A DNA stretch of 64,000 nucleotides from positions 339,599 to 403,598 of the forward strand of contig NZ_JBOUVX010000004.1 of the NCBI RefSeq assembly GCF_050789285.1, given 5' to 3'. Positions 1-7,534 of the stretch are shown here, piece by piece. The notes under the pieces are model-generated. The model was not told where the DNA came from. It saw nothing but the letters and a program-made list of their open reading frames with translations, and searched no databases. The number at the start of each line of letters is the position of its first letter. The stretch's first letter is position 1. The DNA is from CAVPWP01 sp050789285. GTDB taxonomy: Bacteria > Pseudomonadota > Alphaproteobacteria > Rhodobacterales > Rhodobacteraceae. Both the position numbers and the translations under genes were made by a program.

Positions 1-1
1 C

Positions 2-79
2 GGCGCGAAGATCCGGGCCGGCACCGTGGCGGTCGATGTCTTCGCCGAGGCCGATTGCTACCCGCTCAAGGCGCGCTAG
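2..79 (+). CDS. 3' end of an unidentified gene
   Basis: Only the last 25 codons are inside the window, ending at TAG 77-79. The tail reads ...AVDVFAEADCYPLKAR. The frame is open from base 2 and the codons are GC-rich at third positions, as in the surrounding genes, so this is probably a real coding end. The piece is too short to name a family and no function is proposed. No strong hairpin with a T-tract follows the stop. Confidence 0.5.
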   Translation, partial: GAKIRAGTVAVDVFAEADCYPLKAR

Positions 80-594
80 GATGGCGCCCACCATCGCCCG
101 CAACCAGCCGCCCGGCGATCTGGATGCCGTCCCAGGGCCGACACGGGACTTTCATCGCCGGGCGATGAAAAAGGTTTCGCAAGGGCCTCACCCCGCAACC
201 CTTGGTGCCGAATTGGCTACGCATCCCGGCATCGTCGATCTGCCGTCGGGATGCCTGCGTCCGGCGCGCCTGACCGGCGACACCGCTGTCTGCCGGACCT
301 TCGACGAACGCGGTGACACCGCATTGAAAGTCGTGCGCATCTCTGCCCGACCGGCCGCGCACAGGCACCGAAGTGGTGAACTGCCGGTCAGTGACAGTCT
401 GCCCAGGGCGCACCGACTGGGCGTTCAGCGCGTCATCCGGTCACCCCACCCGTCCAAGGAACACACAGATGCGGCTGGTCGCCGGGCGGCAGACCGCGAT
501 GTCGAGTGCTGGGCGAATTTCCCTGTGGTCGCGCGCGGCACGGCCATCGGCACGCCGATGCTGCCCACTCAAACCGCCCCATTGGAGCGCCACG
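80..594. other. Gene-poor stretch with a 21-bp palindrome
   Basis: No convincing protein is seen on either strand; the open frames here give arginine-rich, low-complexity translations typical of shadow frames in GC-rich DNA. The one structured element is a perfect palindrome at 150-170: arms TTTCATCGCC and GGCGATGAAA around a central G. It has no T-tract on the correct side in either direction, so it looks more like a protein-binding site than a terminator. Its distance to the next gene (595) is large for an operator. Confidence 0.4.
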
Positions 595-1344
595 ATGCCT
601 GACCCCATGGATCCCTTCGCCCACCACCCCGAGTTGCGCGACCGGATCGCAGACCCCGAAACCTCGTACTTCCGCACCTTCAGCGTCGAGTCCGTTCTCG
701 AACAGCACCCCCACCTCGAGGCGTTCCTGCCGTGGGTCCACACCGACGAACAGCGCGAGGCGATCCGGGCCGAGGCGCTTGGCGGTCATCAGGGCGATCT
801 GTGGATCTTCGCCTATGGGTCGCTGATGTGGGACCCCGCCTTGCGCTTCGCCGAGGTCCGCCGCGCCCGCGCCGACGGCCACGCCCGGCGGTTCATCCTG
901 TGGGACGACAAGGGCGGACGTGGCATGCCCGAGGCGCCGGGCCTGATGGCCGCCCTGGATACAGGCGATGGCTGCGAAGGGCTGGCCTTCCGGATCCGGG
1001 CCCAGGACGTGAACATCGAAACCGAGATCCTGTTTCGCCGCGAGATGATCGGGCCGAGCTACATCCCCGGGTTCGTGCCGATCCGGATCGCGGGAGCCGA
1101 AACGCCCGCCCTAACCTTTCTGGCAGATCACGGCCACCCGGACATCCGAGGCGATATCACCCGGGCCGAGCAGATCCGTTGCATCGCGACAGGGGCGGGC
1201 GTCCTTGGCACCAGCCGCGCGTACCTGACCAATATCGTCGATCACATCGGCCATCTTGGCATCACCGACGATCACTGCACCGGCCTCCTGCGCGACGTCG
1301 ACGCCTATCTCGCCGCTCTGTCGAACGAGGACCAGGCCCGATGA
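595..1344 (+). CDS. ChaC-like gamma-glutamylcyclotransferase
   Basis: A 249-residue protein of the ChaC/GGCT fold, expected in the cytosol, where ChaC enzymes split glutathione into 5-oxoproline and Cys-Gly. The substrate-binding signature YGSLMWDP lies near residue 79, and a ChaC-like stretch (LAFRIRAQDVNIE... then LFRREM) follows in the middle of the protein. ATG 595 is chosen because GGAG sits about 8 nt upstream and the translation before it is not protein-like. The stop overlaps the next start as ATGA, so translation is probably coupled to the M19 dipeptidase, which could take the Cys-Gly product. The exact substrate is inferred from the family. Confidence 0.82.
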   Translation: MPDPMDPFAHHPELRDRIADPETSYFRTFSVESVLEQHPHLEAFLPWVHTDEQREAIRAEALGGHQGDLWIFAYGSLMWDPALRFAEVRRARADGHARRFILWDDKGGRGMPEAPGLMAALDTGDGCEGLAFRIRAQDVNIETEILFRREMIGPSYIPGFVPIRIAGAETPALTFLADHGHPDIRGDITRAEQIRCIATGAGVLGTSRAYLTNIVDHIGHLGITDDHCTGLLRDVDAYLAALSNEDQAR

Positions 1345-2405
1345 CGGCGCCCATTCCGTTCTTCGACGGCCACAACGACTTCCTGCTGCGGCTGATGCTG
1401 ACCCCCGCCCCTCGGGAGGAGACCTGGCTTGGCGCGGCGGGCCGGGGCCATCTTGACCTTTCCCGGATGAAGGCCGCGGGCTTCGCCGGCGGTCTCTTTG
1501 CGATCTTCGTACCCCCGGCGTCGAGCGGCCCGCCGCCCGACTTCAAGACGCTGATGGCCGATCCGCCTTATGCGCTGCCGATGCCGCCCGAGATGACGCA
1601 CGCGCAGGCCCAGCCCCACGCGCTGACCATGGCCGGACTGTTTCACTGGATGGCGCGCGCGGCGCCCGATGACTTTCACGTGTGCCGGTCGGTCGCCGAC
1701 ATCCGCGCCGCGATGCAGGCGGGCGCCATTGCCGGCGTGATGCACATGGAAGGGGCCGAGGCCATCGGCCCCGACCTCGACGCGCTCTATCTGTTCCACG
1801 ACATGGGTCTGAGGTCGCTGGGGCCGGTGTGGAGCCGGCCGACAATATTCGGCCACGGCGTGCCCATGGCCTTTCCCGGCAGTCCGGACATCGGAGCGGG
1901 CCTGACGGACAAGGGCCGCGACCTCGTTCGGCTTTGCGACGAACTCGGCATCCTGATTGATCTGTCGCACCTGAACGAGAAAGGGTTCGACGACGTGGCC
2001 CGTCTCTCGAATGCACCGCTTGTCGCCACGCATTCGAACGCCCATGCGCTTTGCCCCTCGCCACGCAACCTCACCGATCGGCAGTTGCACATGATCCGCG
2101 AGCGCGGCGGCATGGTCGGCTTCAACTTCGCGACGTTCTATCTCAACGCAGATGGCCGGGCGGCCAGCGACACCGGTTGGGACACGATGCTGCGCCACCT
2201 CGACCACCTGATCGCGCATGCGGGCGAGGATCACGTCGGCCTCGGCTCGGATTTCGACGGCTGCGTCCTGCCCGACCTGATCGGCGACGTGACCGGCGTG
2301 CCGCGCCTGCTTCAGGCGATGGCGGCACATGGCTACGACGACGCCCTGATCGCCAGGCTGGCGCGTGAGAACTGGCTTGCCTGCCTGGATCGGTGCCTGA
2401 CCTGA
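1341..2405 (+). CDS. Membrane-dipeptidase family (peptidase M19) zinc hydrolase
   Basis: 354 residues. M19 enzymes hydrolyse dipeptides, including Cys-Gly, with two zinc ions in a TIM-barrel fold. Visible family motifs: HNDFLLR near residue 11 (first zinc ligands), HMEGAEAIG in the middle, THSNAHALCPSPRNLTD (second histidine site), and GSDFDG near the C terminus. There is no signal peptide, so it is probably cytosolic. Overlap with the ChaC-like gene suggests one operon for glutathione turnover. An alternative role comes from context: I recall an M19 dipeptidase gene in the dimethylglycine-catabolic cluster of Pseudomonas, and a dimethylglycine-dehydrogenase-like gene lies 1.8 kb downstream here. 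Confidence 0.87.
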   Translation: MTAPIPFFDGHNDFLLRLMLTPAPREETWLGAAGRGHLDLSRMKAAGFAGGLFAIFVPPASSGPPPDFKTLMADPPYALPMPPEMTHAQAQPHALTMAGLFHWMARAAPDDFHVCRSVADIRAAMQAGAIAGVMHMEGAEAIGPDLDALYLFHDMGLRSLGPVWSRPTIFGHGVPMAFPGSPDIGAGLTDKGRDLVRLCDELGILIDLSHLNEKGFDDVARLSNAPLVATHSNAHALCPSPRNLTDRQLHMIRERGGMVGFNFATFYLNADGRAASDTGWDTMLRHLDHLIAHAGEDHVGLGSDFDGCVLPDLIGDVTGVPRLLQAMAAHGYDDALIARLARENWLACLDRCLT

Positions 2406-2628
2406 AGCCGGTCATCAGAAGACCCGCCACGATCCCGCCCCTGCGCCCTGCACGTGCGCCCGTCGACCGGCCGCCGCCCCGGATGCGAAACCGTCGGGAC
2501 AGGCCGCACATCGGGACAGGCCGGCGCTGTTCCATTCGATGTTCGACGATTTCCTTTCGGAACGGCCGGAAGTCGAACCCGCGCAAATCGGTCAGTCGGC
2601 GCAGGGCCTTTGTGGGTTAACCCCCGGC

Positions 2629-3537
2629 CTAGCGGCCAAGCACCGCCAGCTGGCGCGCGAAGTCCGGCGTCGCCATCAGCGCCTTGCAACGGGCGAACCG
2701 TGTTTGGGCGTAGGCCTTGAAGTCGTCGGCGGGATTGTCGTTCGCCAGCTGGATCAGGCCCCAAAGCGTCCAGAGAAGATCGCACATCGCCTTGTAGATC
2801 ACCATGCGCGACCGGTCCGTCGGCGGCACCGGACCGCGGAAATAGGCGGCAAGCATCTCTTCGTCCTGATCCGGGGAAAACCCGCCTTCGACCGACAGGT
2901 CGCCCAGGTCCCACATCGGATCGTTCATGCCCGAGTACTCCCAGTCGACGATCCACATACGCTCGCCGGTATCGAGGAAGTTCTCGCACAGGGGGTCGCA
3001 GTGACAGGCGGCGGCGGGAATGGGCGCGCGTTCGAGTGCCGCGCGGACACCCGACGCCTCGCCCATCACGTCGTGGTAGCCTTCGGGCAGGGCCACGTCC
3101 TTCGTCGCAAGTAGCCTCAGGTAGCCGTCGATCATTCCGAACAGCTCGAAGCGTGCGGGAAAGACCGCGCCCGAGTCATGAAGCTGCCGGAAGGCCTGAC
3201 CGGCGCGGCCGGGTGCGCCCGTGCGGGTACGGAATGTCTCGGGCGACATGGTCACGGTGCCCTCGATGTAGCGCGTGACCATCACGCCCGAGTCAGGGTC
3301 GACGAACAGCACCTCGGGGCTTACACCGGCCGCGGCGGCCGAATGGGCGGCGGCGGCCTCGTTCGCGCGGTCTATGTATTCCTCGGTCCCCCTGCCGGGC
3401 AGACGCAGGACGACGTCGCCCGCGCGGAACACCGCGTTGGTCAGCCCTCCCATCCGCTCGAGCGGACCGATGTAGCCGGAAAGCGCCGGAATCCCCGCAA
3501 GAACCCTTTGTGCTTCGTCCTCCATCGCGTCCCCCAT
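2629..3537 (-). CDS. Choline-kinase/aminoglycoside-phosphotransferase family protein
   Basis: 302 residues from ATG 3537; an in-frame ATG at 3525 with GGGGGA just before it is an equally good start. The eukaryotic-like kinase signature is present: catalytic HCDPLCEN (H-x-D-x4-N), then IVDWEYSGMNDPMWDLGDL carrying the metal-binding Asp and the choline-kinase-like WEY pattern. The family transfers phosphate from ATP to small hydroxyl compounds such as choline, ethanolamine or aminosugars. It is a paralogue in kind of the kinase at 6659-7534, but on its own transcript. The substrate is not known; methylated-amine genes nearby make an amino alcohol plausible. Confidence 0.8.
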   Translation of the reverse strand: MGDAMEDEAQRVLAGIPALSGYIGPLERMGGLTNAVFRAGDVVLRLPGRGTEEYIDRANEAAAAHSAAAAGVSPEVLFVDPDSGVMVTRYIEGTVTMSPETFRTRTGAPGRAGQAFRQLHDSGAVFPARFELFGMIDGYLRLLATKDVALPEGYHDVMGEASGVRAALERAPIPAAACHCDPLCENFLDTGERMWIVDWEYSGMNDPMWDLGDLSVEGGFSPDQDEEMLAAYFRGPVPPTDRSRMVIYKAMCDLLWTLWGLIQLANDNPADDFKAYAQTRFARCKALMATPDFARQLAVLGR

Positions 3538-3609
3538 GGCGTCCAGCAGTCGCCCTCACCCTTCCACAGGCCGGGTGGCTTGGCTAGAGTCGGCCGTGCG
3601 GAGGATGCC

Positions 3610-4230
3610 ATGGCCAGCCACGACAACGACCACCTCGATGCCGTCTACGCCGCGAAGGGTCCGCAGGACATCGCACGGCTTTACGACGACTGGGCGGGAT
3701 CCTACGACGCCGACATGGCGAAGGCGGGCTACCGGCACCCGGCCATCGCAACGGCGCTTCTGGCGCGGCACCTGCCGAAGGGAGCGGCCCCGATCCTGGA
3801 CGCGGGGGCTGGCACCGGACTTGTCGGCGAGTGGCTCGGCATCCTTGGCTATCCCGAGGTCGAGGCGCTGGATATCTCTGCCGGGATGCTCGCTGTCGCG
3901 CGGGCAAAGGGCGTCTATCAGGCGCTGCACATCGCGCTTCTGGGCGGCGATTTGCCCGTGCCGAAACGACACTTCGCAGGCGTCGTCTGCGCGGGAGTCC
4001 TGACGACCGGTCACGTCGGGGCCGAGGCGCTGCCCGGCCTTCTTGCCGTGACGCGGCCCGGCGGGGTGCTGGTGCTGACCGTCAAGGAGACGCTCTGGGC
4101 CGACAGCTTCGCGGCGGCCGTCACCGGCGCGCCAGAGGCGCAGGTGGTCGAGGCGACCGAACCCTACATCTCGATGCCCGGCGAAACCGGCGCCACCCCA
4201 AGCCGCGCCGTCGTTCTGGCGCGCACCTAG
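3610..4230 (+). CDS. Class I SAM-dependent methyltransferase
   Basis: 206 residues with a Rossmann-type methyltransferase core: motif I ILDAGAGTGLVG near residue 64, an acidic position in VEALDIS, and the post-motif region GVLTTGHVGAEAL, then the beta-strand RPGGVLVLTVKE. The N-terminal AVYAAKGPQDIARLYDDWA resembles methyltransferases of the Williams-Beuren-syndrome-27-like type. ATG 3610 continues the family-like N terminus. The stop overlaps the stop of the opposite-strand FAD/GcvT gene by 4 nt (tail-to-tail). The substrate cannot be read from the sequence. Confidence 0.82.
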   Translation: MASHDNDHLDAVYAAKGPQDIARLYDDWAGSYDADMAKAGYRHPAIATALLARHLPKGAAPILDAGAGTGLVGEWLGILGYPEVEALDISAGMLAVARAKGVYQALHIALLGGDLPVPKRHFAGVVCAGVLTTGHVGAEALPGLLAVTRPGGVLVLTVKETLWADSFAAAVTGAPEAQVVEATEPYISMPGETGATPSRAVVLART

Positions 4231-6662
4231 GCCCGGATGCGGTCGCCCTTCGGATCAAGGAAGGGCGGCGTGCCCAGGACCGCGGGCACCGTCTCGCCCG
4301 CCACCACAAGTTCGTAGCGCCCGCCGGCCAGCCAGTCGTCGGTCACCCCCGCGGGGTTCCGCACGTAGCCGTAGCCGATGCCCTGCCCAAGCGTGTAGCC
4401 GTACCCCCCCGAAGTCAGGTAGCCGACAGGCGCGCCGTCCCGCAGGATCGTCTCGCGCCCCAGAAGCACGGCGTCACCGTCGGTGAGGAATCCGACAAAG
4501 CGCTTCTTCAGGGGTCTGCCCGACATCACCTCGAGCGCGTCGCGGCCAAGGAAGGGGCGGTTCGACCTCATCTTGACCGCCCAGCCCAGCCCCGCTTCGA
4601 ACGGTGTGTCGTTCGGCGTGATGTCGGACGACCACGCCCGATACCCCTTCTCGAGGCGCAGCGACTCGAGCGCGCGGTAGCCGACCGGGCGCAGACCCGC
4701 CCCTGCCCCGGCCTCCATCAGCGCATCGAAGACGCGCCCCGTGGCCTGCAGCGGCACGTGAAGCTCCCACCCCAGTTCGCCCACATAGGTCACGCGCAAG
4801 GCCCGCGTCTTTGCCCCGGCGATGTCGATTTCGCGCACGTGGCCGAAGGGGAAGGCGGCGTTCGACACGTCGGCGTCGGTGACGGCCGACAGCACCGCGC
4901 GGGCGCTTGGCCCCATCAGCGACAGCGTGCCCCAGGCTTCGGTCACATCCTCAAGCCGCACGTCGCCCGGCGGCAGGTGGTCGACGATCCAGCCAAGGTC
5001 ATGGGTGCGAAAGCCTGTTCCCGTGACGATGTAGAACCGGTCCTCGGCGATCCGGGCCACGGTGAGGTCCGCCTCGATCCCGCCCCGGCTGTTGAGAAGC
5101 TGGGTATAGGTCAGCCGGCCCACGGGCTTGGTCACGTCACCCGCGCAGATCCAGTCAAGCGCGGCGCCCGCGTCGCGCCCGGTCACCTCGTATTTCGCGA
5201 AGGACGACTGGTCGAAAAGGCCGACCGCGCTGCGGACAAGGGCGTGTTCCTCGCCCACCGGACCGAACCAGTTCTGCCGTCCCATCGAATAGATGTCCCG
5301 CGCCTCGATGCCGGCGGGCGCGAACCAGTTCGGGCGCTCCCAGCCAAGCTTCGATCCGAAGACCGCGCGATGCGCCGTGAGCCGATCGTAAAGCGGCGAG
5401 ACGATGCGCGGACGGCCGCTTTCCATCTCTTCATGCGGAAAGGCGACGGTGTAGTGCTTGCCATAGGCCTCGCAGGTGCGTTCGCAGACCCAGTGGCGGT
5501 CGCGGTGAAGGCTTGAGAAGCGGCGGATGTCGACGACCCAGAGGTCCATGGGCGCCTCGCCGGCCATCACCCAGTCCGCCAGCACCCAGCCCGCGCCGCC
5601 GCCCGAGGCGATGCCGAAGGCATTGAAGCCCGCGCCGACATACATGTTCGTGCATTCCGCCGCGCGGCCAAGGATGAAGTTGCCGTCGGGCGTGAAGCTT
5701 TCCGGCCCGTTGATCATCTGCTTCACGCCGGCTTCGGCCAAGGACGGCACCCGGGCGATCGCCTGCTCCATGTGCTGGGCGAAGTGGTCCCAGTCGTCGT
5801 CGAAAAGCCGGAACTCCCAGTCGTCCGGCACGTCGCCGGTGGTCCAGGGCTGGGGGTCGGGCTCGTAGCCGCCCATGACGAGGCCGCCGACCTCTTCCTT
5901 GAAGTAGGTGCGCCTGTCCGGGTCGCGGATCGTCGGCGCGTCGGTCGACAGGCCCGGCAGCGCCTCGGTGATGATGTACTGGTGCTTGATCGGTTGTAGC
6001 GGGACCTCGATCCCCGCCATGGCGCCCACCTGCCGCGCCCATTGCCCGGCACAGTTGACGACCTTGTCGCACTGCACCGCGCCTGCGGTCGTCTCGACCG
6101 CGACGATCCGGCCGCCGTCCATGCGGAAGCCGGTGACGCGAACGCCCTCGACAAGCTTCGCCCCATGCATCCGCGCCCCCTTGGCAAGCGAGCGGGTGAT
6201 GTCCGACGGGCTGGCCTGACCGTCCGTCGGCAGCCAGCTTGCGCCGACAAGGTCCGAGGTCTCCATCAGGGGCCACATCCGCTTGACCTCATCCGGCGAG
6301 ATCAGATGCATCTCCATCCCGAAGCTGCGCGCCGTCGTGGCAAGTCGGCGGAACTCGGTCCAGCGATCGGGCGTGGTCGCCAGCCGCAGGCATCCCGTCA
6401 TCTTCCAGCCGGTTTCGAGGCCCGTCTCTTCGGCAAGCCGCTTGTAGAGATCGACCGAGTACTTGAGCACCTGCGTGATCGACGCGGATGAGCGCAACTG
6501 CCCGACAAGCCCCGCCGCGTGCCAGGTCGAGCCCGAGGTGAGCTGAACCTGTTCGAGCAGAAGGACGTCCGCCTTGTGGTCGCGCGCAAGGTGATAGGCG
6601 GTCGAACAGCCGATGATGCCGCCGCCGATGACGACGATCTGGGCGCGATCCGGAAGGTTCAT
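4227..6662 (-). CDS. Dimethylglycine/sarcosine dehydrogenase-like FAD-GcvT protein
   Basis: 811 residues, the usual length for the dimethylglycine/sarcosine dehydrogenase family. Order: FAD-binding DAO domain starting IVVIGGGIIGCSTAYHLA (residues about 9-26); the sequence SGSTWHAAGL, whose histidine carries covalent FAD in characterised members; a linking FAO_M-type region; then a GcvT-type folate-binding domain and GcvT C-terminal barrel from about residue 430 onward. Such enzymes remove an N-methyl group oxidatively and pass it to tetrahydrofolate. It is the last gene of a five-gene operon; its start overlaps the kinase stop by 4 nt. Which N-methyl compound is used remains open. Confidence 0.86.
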   Translation of the reverse strand: MNLPDRAQIVVIGGGIIGCSTAYHLARDHKADVLLLEQVQLTSGSTWHAAGLVGQLRSSASITQVLKYSVDLYKRLAEETGLETGWKMTGCLRLATTPDRWTEFRRLATTARSFGMEMHLISPDEVKRMWPLMETSDLVGASWLPTDGQASPSDITRSLAKGARMHGAKLVEGVRVTGFRMDGGRIVAVETTAGAVQCDKVVNCAGQWARQVGAMAGIEVPLQPIKHQYIITEALPGLSTDAPTIRDPDRRTYFKEEVGGLVMGGYEPDPQPWTTGDVPDDWEFRLFDDDWDHFAQHMEQAIARVPSLAEAGVKQMINGPESFTPDGNFILGRAAECTNMYVGAGFNAFGIASGGGAGWVLADWVMAGEAPMDLWVVDIRRFSSLHRDRHWVCERTCEAYGKHYTVAFPHEEMESGRPRIVSPLYDRLTAHRAVFGSKLGWERPNWFAPAGIEARDIYSMGRQNWFGPVGEEHALVRSAVGLFDQSSFAKYEVTGRDAGAALDWICAGDVTKPVGRLTYTQLLNSRGGIEADLTVARIAEDRFYIVTGTGFRTHDLGWIVDHLPPGDVRLEDVTEAWGTLSLMGPSARAVLSAVTDADVSNAAFPFGHVREIDIAGAKTRALRVTYVGELGWELHVPLQATGRVFDALMEAGAGAGLRPVGYRALESLRLEKGYRAWSSDITPNDTPFEAGLGWAVKMRSNRPFLGRDALEVMSGRPLKKRFVGFLTDGDAVLLGRETILRDGAPVGYLTSGGYGYTLGQGIGYGYVRNPAGVTDDWLAGGRYELVVAGETVPAVLGTPPFLDPKGDRIRA

Positions 6663-7534
6663 TCAGTTCCCCATCTGCTGCGGTAGGCGGCAAGTGCTGC
6701 ATCAAGCCGCGCGCGGTTTTCGGCGGCGTAGGCCATGTAGTCGACGCCCGGCGCCGACAGGGTGAGGTCGGACACGTAGGCCCAGAGCGTCTCGCGCAGG
6801 AGCGACACCACCTGCATGGCGTCGAAGGCGCGGAATAGGGCCGGGTCCGGCGTCGCCCCGAAGTAGGTGGCCAGCAACGCCTCGGCCGCGTCGGGCGGCA
6901 TCTCGGCGTTCGACGCGGCCCCGGCAAGGTCGAAAAGGGCCGTTCCGAAGCCCGCGTATTCATAGTCGATCAGCCAGAGCCGCTTTCCGTCATCGAGGAT
7001 GTTCGCTGGCAAAAGGTCGTGGTGCCCGAAGACGATGGGCAGCGGGACCTGCGCGCGCTCCATTTCGTCCGAAAGCGGAAGGAACTCGCCCGTCACGCCG
7101 TCATGTGGGGTCCCGCGCAGGGTGCGCGCATAGTCGCGAACGACGTGAAAGGGCCAGAACAGGAACGCCGCGCCCGAGATCTCGGCGCCCATCCGGCGGT
7201 GGAAGGCGGACAGAAGCCGCGCGACGCGCTCGGGGTCCGTGCGAAGATCCTCGGCCCCCCACGTGCGCGCGCCGATGAAGGCGGTGACCATGACACCCGG
7301 CGCGGCGAAGTGCACCTCCGGTCCGAAGCCCGCCCTGTGCGCGGCCCGCGCCGTCATCACTTCGCGCGCGCGGTCGACATGGTGGAAGGGATAGTCGCGC
7401 CCAAGGCGCACGACATGGGTGCCCGCGTCATCGGCGACCTTCCAGATCTCGTTCGACAGCCCGCCGGACAGCCGCTCGCCCGAAGGCGTCCCGTGCCAGC
7501 AGGGAAGGTCGGCGACTGCGTCAGGCAGCGTCAT
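6659..7534 (-). CDS. Choline-kinase-like phosphotransferase in the ABC/dehydrogenase operon
   Basis: 291 residues. The kinase signature HHDLLPANIL (catalytic Asp and metal-binding Asn) is followed by LWLIDYEYAGFGTALFDLA, typical of the choline/ethanolamine kinase and APH superfamily. ATG 7534 is preferred over an upstream in-frame ATG (7558) because ACGGAG lies 7-8 nt ahead of it; this gives a 14-nt overlap with the permease gene. Position between a betaine-type importer and an N-demethylating dehydrogenase suggests it phosphorylates the imported compound or a downstream amino alcohol, but this is inference. Confidence 0.82.
   Translation of the reverse strand: MTLPDAVADLPCWHGTPSGERLSGGLSNEIWKVADDAGTHVVRLGRDYPFHHVDRAREVMTARAAHRAGFGPEVHFAAPGVMVTAFIGARTWGAEDLRTDPERVARLLSAFHRRMGAEISGAAFLFWPFHVVRDYARTLRGTPHDGVTGEFLPLSDEMERAQVPLPIVFGHHDLLPANILDDGKRLWLIDYEYAGFGTALFDLAGAASNAEMPPDAAEALLATYFGATPDPALFRAFDAMQVVSLLRETLWAYVSDLTLSAPGVDYMAYAAENRARLDAALAAYRSRWGTE

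Noticed and set aside
36..602. Long open frames on both strands before 595
   Set aside because: Arginine-, proline- and alanine-rich translations without domains; typical shadow frames of GC-rich DNA, with no ribosome-binding sites.
732..1340. N-terminal extension of the M19 dipeptidase by 200 residues
   Set aside because: It is the wrong frame of the ChaC-like gene; the family N terminus starts at 1341 with ATGA coupling.
3831..5516. 561-residue open frame on the plus strand
   Set aside because: Antisense to the FAD/GcvT gene and low in complexity; no motif.
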